From a virus: 64,000 nucleotides of DNA. The notes under the pieces were generated by a model. The model saw only the letters and a list, made by a program, of their open reading frames with translations. It did no database searches and was not told the DNA's origin. Position 1 is the stretch's first letter; every line of letters starts with the position of its first letter. Positions 1 to 7,747 of this stretch are shown piece after piece. The position numbers and the translations under genes were made by a program. The stretch lies in the IMG/VR virus record IMGVR_UViG_3300036851_000176, positions 62,001 to 126,000 of that record; one strand, 5' to 3'.

Positions 1-866
1 GCGTCTACGCTCTTCGCGATGTCGAGAGAGGTCGCAATCCCTTCATCCACGTACTTCTCTGCGACACCCATGCTTGCGAAATGCTTGCGCACCTCCTCTT
101 CGCTCATCATCCACTGAGTCGGATAGGCATAGTCGATCGCAGTCTTATCCTTGTCCTCTTCCTTCTCGGACTTCGTTCCCATGCTCGACCTCATCGCGCG
201 CACGGCTCCCTGAGACAAGCGCCAGTCCTCGTCGGGGTAGTGGGCATCGCACGTCGCCAGCAGCGGAACGCCACGCTCTTGAGCCATAGAAATGATGGCA
301 TCGTTGGCGATGTTCTGTCCGTCGAAATCGTGTGGCTGGATCTCCATGTAGAAGTCATCGCCGAACAGGCCGAGGAATCGGCCGAGGATTTCTTCCGGGT
401 CGCCGTCGATGCGCTGCTCCCACGGCTGGAGGATCAGGCGGGGGATGTACCCGTTCACGCAGCCAGAAGTGCAAATGAGACCTTCCCGGAATTTGGAAAG
501 TAGTTCCCAGTCAATGAGAGGATTCCGGTAGAAGCGATCGTGCTCGAAGCTGACGCTCGACAGCCGCATCAGGTTCTGGAATCCCTGCGCGTTCTTCGCC
601 AACAACAGAAGATGGTGCCCGCGCGTCTGAGTCTCTTTCGCCCATCCCTGGTACGGCTCGAAGTACGTCTCGATGCCGATGATTGGCTTGATGTCCGCGT
701 CGTCGCACGCCTGCGCGTGATACAGCGCACCGGCCAGGTTCTCGTGGTCAGTCAGAGCGAAGGCGTCCTGCTTGATCTCCTTGGCGCGCTCGGCGTAGTT
801 CTCCGCCTTGCCGCAGCCGTCCAGGAGGGAGAACTCGCCATGCAAGTGCAGGTGGCAAAAACTCAA
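1..866 (-). CDS. dnaE: DNA polymerase III alpha subunit (DnaE-like), N-terminal part, cut by window edge
   Basis: The protein begins LSFCHLHLHGEFSLLDG, the signature start of the PHP domain of bacterial replicative DNA polymerase III alpha. It continues with LTDHENLAGALYH, KPIIGIETYF and a LLATCDAHYP segment typical of PHP motifs. The family catalyses template-directed DNA synthesis at the fork; the PHP domain is structural or a proofreading nuclease. The start is a TTG at 866 that overlaps the TGA of the upstream gene and has GGAG about 8 nt before it; there is no ATG in frame at a plausible place. About 288 residues are in the window, so the palm, fingers and beta-binding parts lie outside. 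Primase, helicase and SSB-like genes upstream support a phage replisome operon. Confidence 0.9.
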   Translation of the reverse strand, partial: MSFCHLHLHGEFSLLDGCGKAENYAERAKEIKQDAFALTDHENLAGALYHAQACDDADIKPIIGIETYFEPYQGWAKETQTRGHHLLLLAKNAQGFQNLMRLSSVSFEHDRFYRNPLIDWELLSKFREGLICTSGCVNGYIPRLILQPWEQRIDGDPEEILGRFLGLFGDDFYMEIQPHDFDGQNIANDAIISMAQERGVPLLATCDAHYPDEDWRLSQGAVRAMRSSMGTKSEKEEDKDKTAIDYAYPTQWMMSEEEVRKHFASMGVAEKYVDEGIATSLDIAKSVD

Positions 867-1177
867 CGCTCTGGCTCCGGGGGAATGTCATGAGGGAACG
901 CGACGTGACCAAGACGAAGAGAGCAACCGTCGTAATCACAAACTGCGCTCGCTGTATTGGAGGGGGCGTTCGCCCAGTCGCGAATGTCCTGAAAGATGTC
1001 GTGCTCTGGGTCGTCCCATGGGCGCTCCATCAGTTTCGCCAAGGGATCGTTGATCGGCACGGAGATCGTCGCCGTTCGCGGGCGAGTCAGTCCGCCCTCG
1101 ATCACAACTGCTTCCTCGGGGACGTAACCCATGAAGAGCGTGTCTCCGTTCAGGTTCTGGATCTTGACTGTGAGCAT
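863..1177 (-). CDS. hypothetical protein, 104 aa
   Basis: Begins MLTVKIQNLNGDTLFMGYVP. ATG 1177 overlaps the upstream TAA (TAATG) and is preceded by GGAGG, so this start is preferred to the in-frame codon at 1201. It lies between the ParB-like gene and dnaE with overlaps at both ends, so it is translationally coupled to replication genes. No recognised domain; the N-terminal half looks like a small beta-rich fold and the C-terminus is proline/glutamate rich. Confidence 0.75.
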   Translation of the reverse strand: MLTVKIQNLNGDTLFMGYVPEEAVVIEGGLTRPRTATISVPINDPLAKLMERPWDDPEHDIFQDIRDWANAPSNTASAVCDYDGCSLRLGHVAFPHDIPPEPER

Positions 1178-1626
1178 TACGCGAAATCCTCCTCTCCCCA
1201 CATCGACAAGTGGAGTGCGGGATCCGTCGGGTGAACCAGACGCAAGATGAGGATCGCGAACTCGAACCCACCGAGCATACAGGCGACCGAGCGATGGTTT
1301 CCGTCCATGATCGTATTGCCGAGAGCGGGAAGCACAAGAGCGATCTTCTGATTCTCTCCTTCCATCTCTGCGGCGAGATCAAAGACCTCCTTGCGCCAGT
1401 CCTGACCGAACAAACTCATGTCTCCGATCACTTCGTGCAGAGAGATCTTCTGGCCTCCATCGCCCAGGATGCCACCCTTCGTGACGACGATCTTCCAGTC
1501 TCCTAGAGCCTTTCGATCATCAACCACACAATGAGCCACGCGCCATTGTTCCGCTTTTGCGCGGTCCCAGTTGATCCGGGGCATGCACCCCTTGAACAGC
1601 ATTTCGAATTCTTCGATTGAAAGCAT
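1177..1626 (-). CDS. ParB/sulfiredoxin-fold-like protein
   Basis: 149 aa. The segment LPALGNTIMDGNHRSVACMLGG matches the DGNHR type of motif seen in ParB N-terminal/Srx-fold proteins, where the G-x-R-x-x-A region binds nucleotide. No C-terminal HTH is visible, so it is not a full partition protein. Phages often carry such stand-alone ParB-like domains as nucleases or NTP-binding regulators. ATG 1626; ends 1 nt into the next gene. Function beyond the fold is inference. Confidence 0.6.
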   Translation of the reverse strand: MLSIEEFEMLFKGCMPRINWDRAKAEQWRVAHCVVDDRKALGDWKIVVTKGGILGDGGQKISLHEVIGDMSLFGQDWRKEVFDLAAEMEGENQKIALVLPALGNTIMDGNHRSVACMLGGFEFAILILRLVHPTDPALHLSMWGEEDFA

Positions 1627-1674
1627 GAGAAGTGGGAGCGGAGTCGTGACACTCCGCTCCCTGACGTGCCGGAT

Positions 1675-2433
1675 TTACTCTTCCTTCTTCTTGTTGCGCT
1701 TCAGGAAGGGACTCTCCTCGCCCTCTTCCTCGTCGTCGTCCGGAGCCTCGGCCTTGGACTTCTTTACCTGGCCCCAGTCCTCGACGGACTTCATCGCGAC
1801 GCGCGCGCTCAGGTCCGGCTTCTTCTCGACGAGTTCCTTGTCGTCCTTCGTGAGCGGGGTCTTGACCGCATCACCCTCGTCGTTGGTTGCCGGATTGAGC
1901 GTGTACGTCGTGTCGAAGCCGGTGCCGCGCCGCTTCACGACGAAGTCGCGGGACGTGAGATCCTTGTATGTCAGGTGCGCCTGTTCCAGAGCATCCTGGA
2001 TCGTGACCTGTCGGACCTCCCACACCGCGAGTTGGTCCTTCGTCTCGTCGGTGTCCTCGTACTTGTTCGTCTTCTCGTTCTTCTTGCGCACGGGACCGTT
2101 GCGCCAGAGGACGTTCGCGTACATCACGAGCTTGCGCTTCGCGACCTCGTAGTCCTCGGCGTTCAGTTCGCAGCCGGGGCACTCGGACCCGATGCGATTC
2201 CCGTCCTCGTCCTGATCGAGGCAGATCTCCAGCCTCTTCGGACGCTTCGGCTTCAGCGGCTCCAGTTCGTGGAAGTACGCGGAGTTGGTCAGGATCGTCT
2301 CGATGTCTTCGAGAATCCTGATCTGCTCCTCTCCATCCTCGGGGACGCGGAAGAAATTGCCTCCTCCGCCGCTCGCTGCTGCCCTGGCGCGACGCTCTTC
2401 CTGAGCACCGCGCAACTTCGCAAGTCCACTCAC
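1675..2433 (-). CDS. putative single-stranded DNA-binding protein (gp32-like)
   Basis: 252 aa from GTG 2433, which has AAGGAG 8 nt upstream. An in-frame extension to 2502 would overlap the primase gene and lacks a ribosome site. Features: a basic N-terminus (KLRGAQEERRARAA), a core beginning GGNFFRVPEDGEEQIRILED, a Cys pair in SECPGCELN that may bind zinc, and a very acidic tail (PDDDEEEGEESPF) followed by a lysine-rich end. Acidic tails are typical of phage SSBs for recruiting replication partners. Its place directly after primase and helicase supports the call. It could instead be a related recombination mediator. Confidence 0.65.
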   Translation of the reverse strand: MSGLAKLRGAQEERRARAAASGGGGNFFRVPEDGEEQIRILEDIETILTNSAYFHELEPLKPKRPKRLEICLDQDEDGNRIGSECPGCELNAEDYEVAKRKLVMYANVLWRNGPVRKKNEKTNKYEDTDETKDQLAVWEVRQVTIQDALEQAHLTYKDLTSRDFVVKRRGTGFDTTYTLNPATNDEGDAVKTPLTKDDKELVEKKPDLSARVAMKSVEDWGQVKKSKAEAPDDDEEEGEESPFLKRNKKKEE

Positions 2434-2477
2434 CTTATTCTCCTTCCTTTTCCTGTTTCCTTGGTTTACTGCCACTC

Positions 2478-3518
2478 CTAGGTGGCCCAAGAATTGTACC
2501 ACGAATAAGCCCCGTCAAGCCACTCGGCGACCTCCTCGTCGCTCGCGTCAGCGGGGTCGGAATCGCGCTCGGGAACGATCAGAACTGGCATCACTATCTG
2601 GATCATCTCAGCCGCGCGCTCTGCCTTTTCTTCCTCGTCGAAAAGCAAGACAACCTCGTCGGCTACGCGCGACAAAATCGCGACCTGAGCCTTGGACATG
2701 AACTGTCCAGACATGCCGAGCACTCGCCGGTGACCGTATTGCTTCATCGCCAGCCTGTTCAATTCGCCCTCGCAAAGGATGACTCGACCAGAGGTTCCCG
2801 GGATGTCGTGGATTCCATAGAGGGTCTGAGAAGCATCGAACGTGTCGAAGTTGTACCGGTCCTCCTTGCCTGGCTTGTTGCCGAGGAATCGGTACTTCGG
2901 CTTCGCCTCGGGCCACCAAGCGCGCCCCTTGAATCCAATCAAGCGACCCTCTTCATCTCGATACGGGATGCTAATCATCCTGAGGATCGGGTCGAACCCG
3001 ATCTCGGCATCTTCGAGAGTCTGCTTCGTGAAACCACGCTGGAACATGTACATCGACCACTTCGGAGGCGCCGTATCGTCCATAAGCATGGCATCCCACA
3101 CAGCCTCCCAGTCCACCGCGCGATCCTCCTGTTCCTTCTCGTCGATTGGAACGATCGCTCTCTTCTCGGCAGTCACGTCCTGGTTGATGATTTTCTCGTA
3201 GTCGGACCAAAGATCGATCGTGTCGATGAAAGACGTTCCGTAGCGCTCTCTGAGTGCGGCCTTCGCAAGGAAGACGTGGATGCCCTGCACCTTCGACCAG
3301 AATTCGATCGCCGTGCCGGAGTTGCCGCAGACGAAACAGTTGAACGTATACCAGCCATGCTTGTCCGCAGGGCGAAAGGAGTTGTTGCGGTTCCCGCTCC
3401 CCGGCTTGTGACCAGGGAACGGGCACTTGAACCAGACTTCGTCGCCTTCCTTCTCGATCTCGGAGATTCCGAGAAAGTCGAGCATATCGACGATGTCGAT
3501 CTTGACGTTGTCTGCCAC
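2478..3518 (-). CDS. DnaG-type DNA primase
   Basis: 346 aa. Zinc-ribbon domain with C32, H37, C61 and C64 (CHC2 pattern), then a TOPRIM domain at about residues 240-310 with VILCEGELNRLAMKQYG (the catalytic glutamate) and VVLLFDEEEKAE (the acidic pair). The family synthesises RNA primers on ssDNA. It is shorter than bacterial DnaG (about 600 aa) and lacks the C-terminal helicase-binding domain, as is common in phages. The ATG at 3518 overlaps the helicase stop, and the two are likely made together. Confidence 0.9.
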   Translation of the reverse strand: MADNVKIDIVDMLDFLGISEIEKEGDEVWFKCPFPGHKPGSGNRNNSFRPADKHGWYTFNCFVCGNSGTAIEFWSKVQGIHVFLAKAALRERYGTSFIDTIDLWSDYEKIINQDVTAEKRAIVPIDEKEQEDRAVDWEAVWDAMLMDDTAPPKWSMYMFQRGFTKQTLEDAEIGFDPILRMISIPYRDEEGRLIGFKGRAWWPEAKPKYRFLGNKPGKEDRYNFDTFDASQTLYGIHDIPGTSGRVILCEGELNRLAMKQYGHRRVLGMSGQFMSKAQVAILSRVADEVVLLFDEEEKAERAAEMIQIVMPVLIVPERDSDPADASDEEVAEWLDGAYSWYNSWAT

Positions 3519-4912
3519 TAGGAGACGATTTCTCCGGTAACTGCATCCACCGTCTCGTCGCCGACCTGAACGAGTTCACCGCGAGCGGCCGTGCCGAGTT
3601 TGTACGCGGCCTTCTTGTTGTCCGGGTCAGGCGCCGCCTCGGCCTCCGCCAGTTTGGTCGCCTCGCGAGTCTTGCGGATTTGCTCCATCATGTAATTGTC
3701 GGCGAACCGCATCTTCTTCATGTCCCAGTAGACCTCGGTGTCGAGAATCTCTCCGTCGCGGTTCTTGAGCAGTTTCACGTCCATGATGTTCTGATCGCGA
3801 TCCTCGTCCTCCTGATGAAGACCGATCACGATGTCGGCGTCCGCTCCGATCGAATACGATCCGCCGATGTTGTCCATCTGGGCGCCCTCTTTAGCCGACG
3901 ATCGATTCGTCTGACTGATCGCCAGGATTGGGGTTCCGGTCCGGAGAGCGATCTGCTTGAGGGATCGAGTCAGTGTTGTGAGATTCGCCCACCGCTGCTC
4001 GTCTGCTCTGTTGCTGCTCTCCATGAGCGTGAGGTAGTCGATCGCACACACGTCGGGCCTGTGCTTGAGGATCTCTCCGTGGACACGCTCCGAGGTCCAC
4101 GAACCTCCGTCCGAGACGACGATGATCTCTCGCTGAGATGCAGCCTCTTTCGCCTCCTTGGCCCATGCTCGCCAGCGCTTGATCTCCTCGTCAGTGAGGT
4201 TCAGCATCTTCAGGTGACGGTACGACGCGAACTGCTGGAACATCTGATCCCACTTGCGCATCAGAGCTTCGGCGGTCATCTCCAGCGAGATGTAGAGACA
4301 CTTCTTGTCCTGAAGGTAGAAGTTGCTGAGGATCCATTGCACGAGCGTTGACTTACCTGTGCCCTGCCAGCCGACGATGGCGACGAGTTCGTGAGGTTGG
4401 ATGCCGAGAGTGGCGTCGTCGATTTCCGGAATGCCCATCTTGATTCCGATGTAGGCATCTCCGGACGCGGCGCGCTCTTCGAACAGAGCAATGCGTCGTT
4501 CCGCATCGCTGAATCGCGACACCTCTCCGGTTGGGAGGATCTGCTTCAGTTCGCGCCCGTACTCCAACATGAGTTCGCTGAGACGACCGGCATAGGCTGG
4601 ATCGTTCGTTGCAGGTCCGAGGACTTCGCGGACGAATTCGATCGTCATGCGGCGCTCGACTGATTCGACGAACCGGTCCCGGATGTAATCGATCGGCTCG
4701 TCGCTCAACTCGAAGTTGAACTTGACGTTCTCCTGAATGGTCTGGATGGTCGGCTGCTTCGAATACTTCTCGGTGTGCGCGACCATGAAGTCCCAGCACT
4801 CGATGCAATCCTCGTGGATCATGAGGTCGGCGGTGAGTCCATCAGCGAGAAGATCGGACAGGCCCTTGCCCATATGCGCGACCTTGGAAACCAATGCTCG
4901 TTCTGCGTCCAC
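3518..4912 (-). CDS. DnaB-like replicative helicase
   Basis: 464 aa, GTG start at 4912 with AAAGGAG 8 nt upstream. The RecA-like core has a Walker A GWQGTGKST at about residues 181-189, a Walker B-type segment CAIDYLTLM at about 288-296 and a downstream ILAISQTNRSS motif typical of DnaB/SF4 helicases. The N-terminal 150 residues are helical, as in DnaB N-domains. It unwinds the fork and should recruit the primase encoded immediately downstream. First gene after a 350-bp non-coding stretch with a candidate promoter. Confidence 0.9.
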   Translation of the reverse strand: MDAERALVSKVAHMGKGLSDLLADGLTADLMIHEDCIECWDFMVAHTEKYSKQPTIQTIQENVKFNFELSDEPIDYIRDRFVESVERRMTIEFVREVLGPATNDPAYAGRLSELMLEYGRELKQILPTGEVSRFSDAERRIALFEERAASGDAYIGIKMGIPEIDDATLGIQPHELVAIVGWQGTGKSTLVQWILSNFYLQDKKCLYISLEMTAEALMRKWDQMFQQFASYRHLKMLNLTDEEIKRWRAWAKEAKEAASQREIIVVSDGGSWTSERVHGEILKHRPDVCAIDYLTLMESSNRADEQRWANLTTLTRSLKQIALRTGTPILAISQTNRSSAKEGAQMDNIGGSYSIGADADIVIGLHQEDEDRDQNIMDVKLLKNRDGEILDTEVYWDMKKMRFADNYMMEQIRKTREATKLAEAEAAPDPDNKKAAYKLGTAARGELVQVGDETVDAVTGEIVS

Positions 4913-4941
4913 TTAAACGCTCCTTTCGGTCGGAAGGCTCG

Positions 4942-4971
4942 ACCATAGCGGCGACAGAAATTTACTCACAA
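4942..4971 (-). promoter_or_regulatory. candidate promoter of the helicase-primase-SSB operon
   Basis: TTGTGA (4966-4971), 18-nt spacer, TATGGT (4942-4947) reading into the helicase gene. The spacer contains TTTCTGTCGCC, also present in the promoter before 13061, suggesting a shared regulator or sigma-contact element. The expected leader is about 25 nt and carries the AAAGGAG ribosome site. Confidence 0.55.
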
Positions 4972-5259
4972 GTCCTTTTCTGAACTTTCGTGTCAGGTTC
5001 AGGACGCGTGCTCTTGCGTCGCCCACCCCGCTCGCAACGGGCTGGCGCCCTGCGAGCGCGGAGCCGCGACGCCGCACGCCTATCCCGCGCACACGCTCGC
5101 GCGGAAAGAGAGGACCGAAGTACCATCGGCAAGATCTTCAATCCTCCTGGCCCATCGACATCGCTCCCGTCGCACGGGACCAGTAAGCGGCCAGGTGCGA
5201 CGGGAGCGATACGGGCGTGCGCGCGTATAGCAGGAAATTCACGGTCTGCGCAAGTCCTG
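4972..5259. other. non-coding region with two long perfect hairpins
   Basis: No ORF with a ribosome site was found on either strand. A 16-bp perfect inverted repeat lies at 5160-5175/5195-5210 with a 19-nt loop. An 8-bp repeat at 5228-5235/5255-5262 overlaps the stop codon of the next gene. The stretch 5015-5105 is very GC-rich. It may act as a transcription terminator or an origin-related element just upstream of the helicase operon; neither role is shown directly. Confidence 0.5.
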
Positions 5260-5262
5260 CTA
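5228..5262 (-). terminator. hairpin overlapping the stop of the 5260-5505 gene
   Basis: TAGCAGGA and TCCTGCTA form an 8-bp perfect stem whose distal arm contains the TAG stop codon. No strong T-run follows, so it may be factor-assisted or an RNA-stability hairpin. Confidence 0.4.
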
Positions 5263-5505
5263 TTTCGCCGAGTTTTCGACCATTTCGAGTACGTTCTCCC
5301 GGAAGTATTCCTTCATCCAGGATTCGACCGTCGCCGCGTTTTCCCGAATCCCAGCTGCGATCGTGTCGGGATCATCCTCGACGAAGCGAGTTACGCTTGC
5401 GCCGTAGGTGACGTTCGAGTAGTTCGCCAGACCGACCTTCTCTTCCAAGTGGGTCTGGACCTTCGCGAGCGGTTTCCCGTCCGCTCCTTCTGGCACTTCA
5501 CTCAT
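5260..5505 (-). CDS. hypothetical protein, 81 aa
   Basis: Starts MSEVPEGADGKPLAKVQTHL. A soluble, acidic, helical small protein with no recognised motif. It overlaps the end of the upstream gene by 8 nt, so it belongs to the thyX-side operon and closes it. Confidence 0.7.
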   Translation of the reverse strand: MSEVPEGADGKPLAKVQTHLEEKVGLANYSNVTYGASVTRFVEDDPDTIAAGIRENAATVESWMKEYFRENVLEMVENSAK

Positions 5506-5740
5506 TGGTATCTCCCTTCAGAAGATGTCTATTTTCTAGGTACCAGATGATCTTGGGATTCTTCAGTTCAAAGTCCTTTAGATCCTGGATCGTGTGCTTT
5601 CGACAGATTCCATAACTGCCCTCCTGCTTCATCGAGACGTTACGACACCAACGACCGATCGAGCGATCGTATCGGCAGCACAGGAGTTTTCCGTTCTTGA
5701 TCTCTCGCCCGATTTTGTCCACCTTTGGCGACTTCTTCAC
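5498..5740 (-). CDS. hypothetical basic protein, 80 aa
   Basis: GTG start at 5740 (GTGAAGAAG) overlapping the preceding small ORF. Contains LLCCRYDRSIGRWCRNV and GICRKH, giving four cysteines that could bind zinc. Net basic; possibly nucleic-acid binding. Family unknown. Confidence 0.65.
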   Translation of the reverse strand: MKKSPKVDKIGREIKNGKLLCCRYDRSIGRWCRNVSMKQEGSYGICRKHTIQDLKDFELKNPKIIWYLENRHLLKGDTNE

Positions 5741-5835
5741 GGCGCTGTCCAGTCGTTTCGGACGAACGCATCATGAGTCACCGGCATGACCTTGCCAAGC
5801 GTGATTGCCGCCGCGTTGGCGTAGCAGCGAATCAT
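5737..5835 (-). CDS. small ORF, 32 aa
   Basis: ATG 5835 overlaps the TGA of the endonuclease gene (ATGA), and its own TGA overlaps the GTG of the next gene, so it fits exactly into the operon. Protein starts MIRCYANAAAITLGKVMP. Function unknown. Confidence 0.45.
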   Translation of the reverse strand: MIRCYANAAAITLGKVMPVTHDAFVRNDWTAP

Positions 5836-6290
5836 CGAACGCTCCGATCCCGGCCCTTAGTGTTCAAGGTCTTCAGATCTGACCACAATCTTTCTCGCTC
5901 TGCGTATTGTTCGTCGGACAAGGGACCATACCCGTGCGCGGCTTTCAACTCTACGAACTCTCTCACCACCATCGCCTGCTTTGCTTTGAGAAGAAGATGC
6001 GGCTGAACCACATCCAAGAAGGGAATGATCCTTCGATCGCTGGTTGCCCATGCAAAGGCTGGAGCGTGTTTCGACGAGGCTTGGCGCGCGGTGTTGATTT
6101 TCCAACCGCCAAACTGCTCTTTCCAGATCTCAAGAAGCCACTTTTCCCGAATCGTGATCGATGCTCGGGCCTGAAATGTCCACCCTCGCTTATGCCCGGA
6201 CCCCTTGTGGCGAGCAATGAAAAGAGTCCCTTCTCCATCGAAGAGACCGGCGACATATTTAGGGTCAAGGGGCGATACATCCATTGTCAA
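5832..6290 (-). CDS. LAGLIDADG homing endonuclease
   Basis: About 150 aa; single LAGLIDADG motif YVAGLFDGEGTLF near the N-terminus, followed by the usual long basic helices. A single-motif protein of this size would act as a homodimer cutting DNA to spread its own gene. TTG 6290 has GGAGG 6 nt upstream; ATG 6284 is the alternative. It overlaps the thyX end by about 20-26 nt and has no intron, so it is a free-standing homing gene parked after thyX. Confidence 0.85.
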   Translation of the reverse strand: MTMDVSPLDPKYVAGLFDGEGTLFIARHKGSGHKRGWTFQARASITIREKWLLEIWKEQFGGWKINTARQASSKHAPAFAWATSDRRIIPFLDVVQPHLLLKAKQAMVVREFVELKAAHGYGPLSDEQYAERERLWSDLKTLNTKGRDRSVR

Positions 6291-6939
6291 CGAACGCCTC
6301 CCAGGTGACAGGCATATACCTCTCTAGGACTCGTTCGGCCATATTAGCATATACCCTGATCTCATACATGGCCTGCTCTGCGGTACGCAGACTAAGGAAG
6401 TGCATGAGGGAGCGAGGATTGCATGACCAGTAGAACTTCGTGTAGGTGGCGACCGGAAGCACCATGCGCGCCTGTTCCTTGGCAACTCCGCGCTCCAGCA
6501 GGCGCTCATAGGTCGCGAACGAGTTGATGTTCTCTTGCTCCATCTCCCACTGAGAGATCATCGCTTCTTCGCGTTCAATCTCTTCGAACGTATATGCCCC
6601 AGGCTTGCCGGTCTGGACACGAATGTGGTCGGGGATGTAGAACTCAGGCTCGATCACGGAGTAGCGTCCGGACCACTCATTGTACGAATGGCCGACACGA
6701 TGACGGTGCCACTCGCGGGCGACGAAGAGAGGACACTTCACGATGAAGCGGAAGAATCCATGCTCGAATGGAGTCCCATGCCTATTCTTCATCAGGAACC
6801 TGATCAGACCCTCGTCCTTCTCGGTCATCTTGTCGCTTCCCTGATTCAGGCTGACACGAGCCGCGTTTACTACGGCCAGATCGCTCGCGCAGTGAGCGTC
6901 AAGTTCGAGCGATCCATGATCCAGTACGTTGAACTTCAC
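6265..6939 (-). CDS. thyX: flavin-dependent thymidylate synthase
   Basis: 224 aa. The ThyX signature RHRVGHSYNEWSGRY (RHR-x7-S) lies at about residues 79-93, and the N-terminal ARVSL/GLIRFLMKNRHGTPFEH block is also typical. The enzyme makes dTMP from dUMP using methylene-tetrahydrofolate, FAD and NADPH. The start is GTG 6939, which overlaps the upstream TGA (GTGA) and has AGGAG upstream; the in-frame codon at 6978 would extend into the upstream gene. Supplies thymidine nucleotides for phage replication. Confidence 0.93.
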   Translation of the reverse strand: MKFNVLDHGSLELDAHCASDLAVVNAARVSLNQGSDKMTEKDEGLIRFLMKNRHGTPFEHGFFRFIVKCPLFVAREWHRHRVGHSYNEWSGRYSVIEPEFYIPDHIRVQTGKPGAYTFEEIEREEAMISQWEMEQENINSFATYERLLERGVAKEQARMVLPVATYTKFYWSCNPRSLMHFLSLRTAEQAMYEIRVYANMAERVLERYMPVTWEAFVDNGCIAP

Positions 6940-7187
6940 AGGGAATCGATCTCCTGAAGATCCTTGTGCAGTTTCCACTGGTCTTCGAGACTCACACCGG
7001 CGAGTTCATGACAGGGACGCGTTCCATATCGATCCACTGGTCCGCACTCTCCATCAGCAGAACGACAACCCTCTGGATTCGCGCGACAACAGCCGATCAG
7101 GAGATCAAACCCCTTCTCAGTCAAATCCTTCAGACCTCGACCTTTCGTGTACTTCGGGTCAGCGTATTGATCCGGGGGACTCTTCAC
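6936..7187 (-). CDS. hypothetical Cys-rich protein, 83 aa
   Basis: GTG 7187 overlaps the upstream TGA. Contains LIGCCRANPEGCRSADGECG and a later CHELAG, a possible zinc-binding arrangement. Coupled to thyX through a GTGA overlap. No known family recognised. Confidence 0.65.
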   Translation of the reverse strand: MKSPPDQYADPKYTKGRGLKDLTEKGFDLLIGCCRANPEGCRSADGECGPVDRYGTRPCHELAGVSLEDQWKLHKDLQEIDSL

Positions 7188-7321
7188 GGTTTCGCTGCGA
7201 ACTTGCCGCCCGCCCATTGGGCGACACGGTAGGCGATGCGTTCACGCCAGGTGAGATTGCGCACCTTGCCGCCGTGGAAGCAGACGGTCTTTCCGACGCG
7301 CGTTGCGGGACGAGGGTTCAT
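7184..7321 (-). CDS. hypothetical basic protein, 45 aa
   Basis: ATG 7321 overlaps the end of the DUF3310 gene; protein starts MNPRPATRVGKTVCFHGGK and is arginine/lysine rich. Packed by overlaps on both sides. Unknown function. Confidence 0.6.
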   Translation of the reverse strand: MNPRPATRVGKTVCFHGGKVRNLTWRERIAYRVAQWAGGKFAAKP

Positions 7322-7560
7322 TGTGCCTCCGGTTCTGTTGCTCCGGCGAGCCGGAGATTCTTGATCTTGCGGTCGAGGTACCACAGCGCTTTCTCCAGAT
7401 CCTCAACCTCCTGCGCTGGCCCGCCCTTTTTGCCAGCGCGCGAAATGTACTTCACCGTGTTACCTAGGTGGAAGCCCAGACCCCAGTTCTCGATCACCTT
7501 GATCGCTTCGTAGGGATTGTCTCCACCGCCGTAATGGGCGGGGTGTTCGACGGCGCTCAC
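7318..7560 (-). CDS. DUF3310 protein (SaV-like)
   Basis: 80 aa. Sequence VEHPAHYGGGDNPYEAIKVI followed by ENWGLGFHLGNTVKYISRAG is the classic phage DUF3310 pattern. Members are associated with phage nucleotide metabolism; the molecular role is not established. GTG start overlapping the upstream small ORF. Located among thyX and other DNA-metabolism genes, consistent with the family. Confidence 0.88.
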   Translation of the reverse strand: MSAVEHPAHYGGGDNPYEAIKVIENWGLGFHLGNTVKYISRAGKKGGPAQEVEDLEKALWYLDRKIKNLRLAGATEPEAQ

Positions 7561-7688
7561 GCAGCCTCCGGCCGAGGTAGCAGGTCGCCGTTCCGGTCGA
7601 TGTCGCCCCAGTCAGCCTGTTCGCGATCTTCCGACTCGAACGAGAGTTGATCCTCGTCACGATCGACATCGATTAGCAGCTGATTCAT
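7557..7688 (-). CDS. small acidic protein, 43 aa
   Basis: ATG 7688 has the strong ribosome site AGGAGG 4 nt upstream; its TGA overlaps the GTG of DUF3310. Protein MNQLLIDVDRDEDQLSFESE is strongly acidic. First gene of the thyX operon after a roughly 60-bp gap. Confidence 0.65.
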   Translation of the reverse strand: MNQLLIDVDRDEDQLSFESEDREQADWGDIDRNGDLLPRPEAA

Positions 7689-7747
7689 GATCCTCCTTCC
7701 GCCAGGTCTGCTCTTCAAGAGTTGCGCAGCCTAGCAGTCACAGAACT
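7689..7747 (-). promoter_or_regulatory. intergenic region with AT-rich promoter-like motif
   Basis: Reading leftward it contains GTTCTGTGACTGCTAGGCT, resembling the TTCTGCTAAGGT end of the leaderless promoters elsewhere. A good -35 is not evident. Followed by a 30-nt leader and the AGGAGG site of the 7688 gene. Confidence 0.35.

Noticed and set aside
1666-2481. Long open frame on the plus strand
   Set aside because: Antisense to the SSB-like gene with leucine/arginine-rich shadow composition; no ribosome site.
5498-5740. Possible homing endonuclease zinc finger
   Set aside because: Four Cys are present but no nuclease motif; left as unknown.
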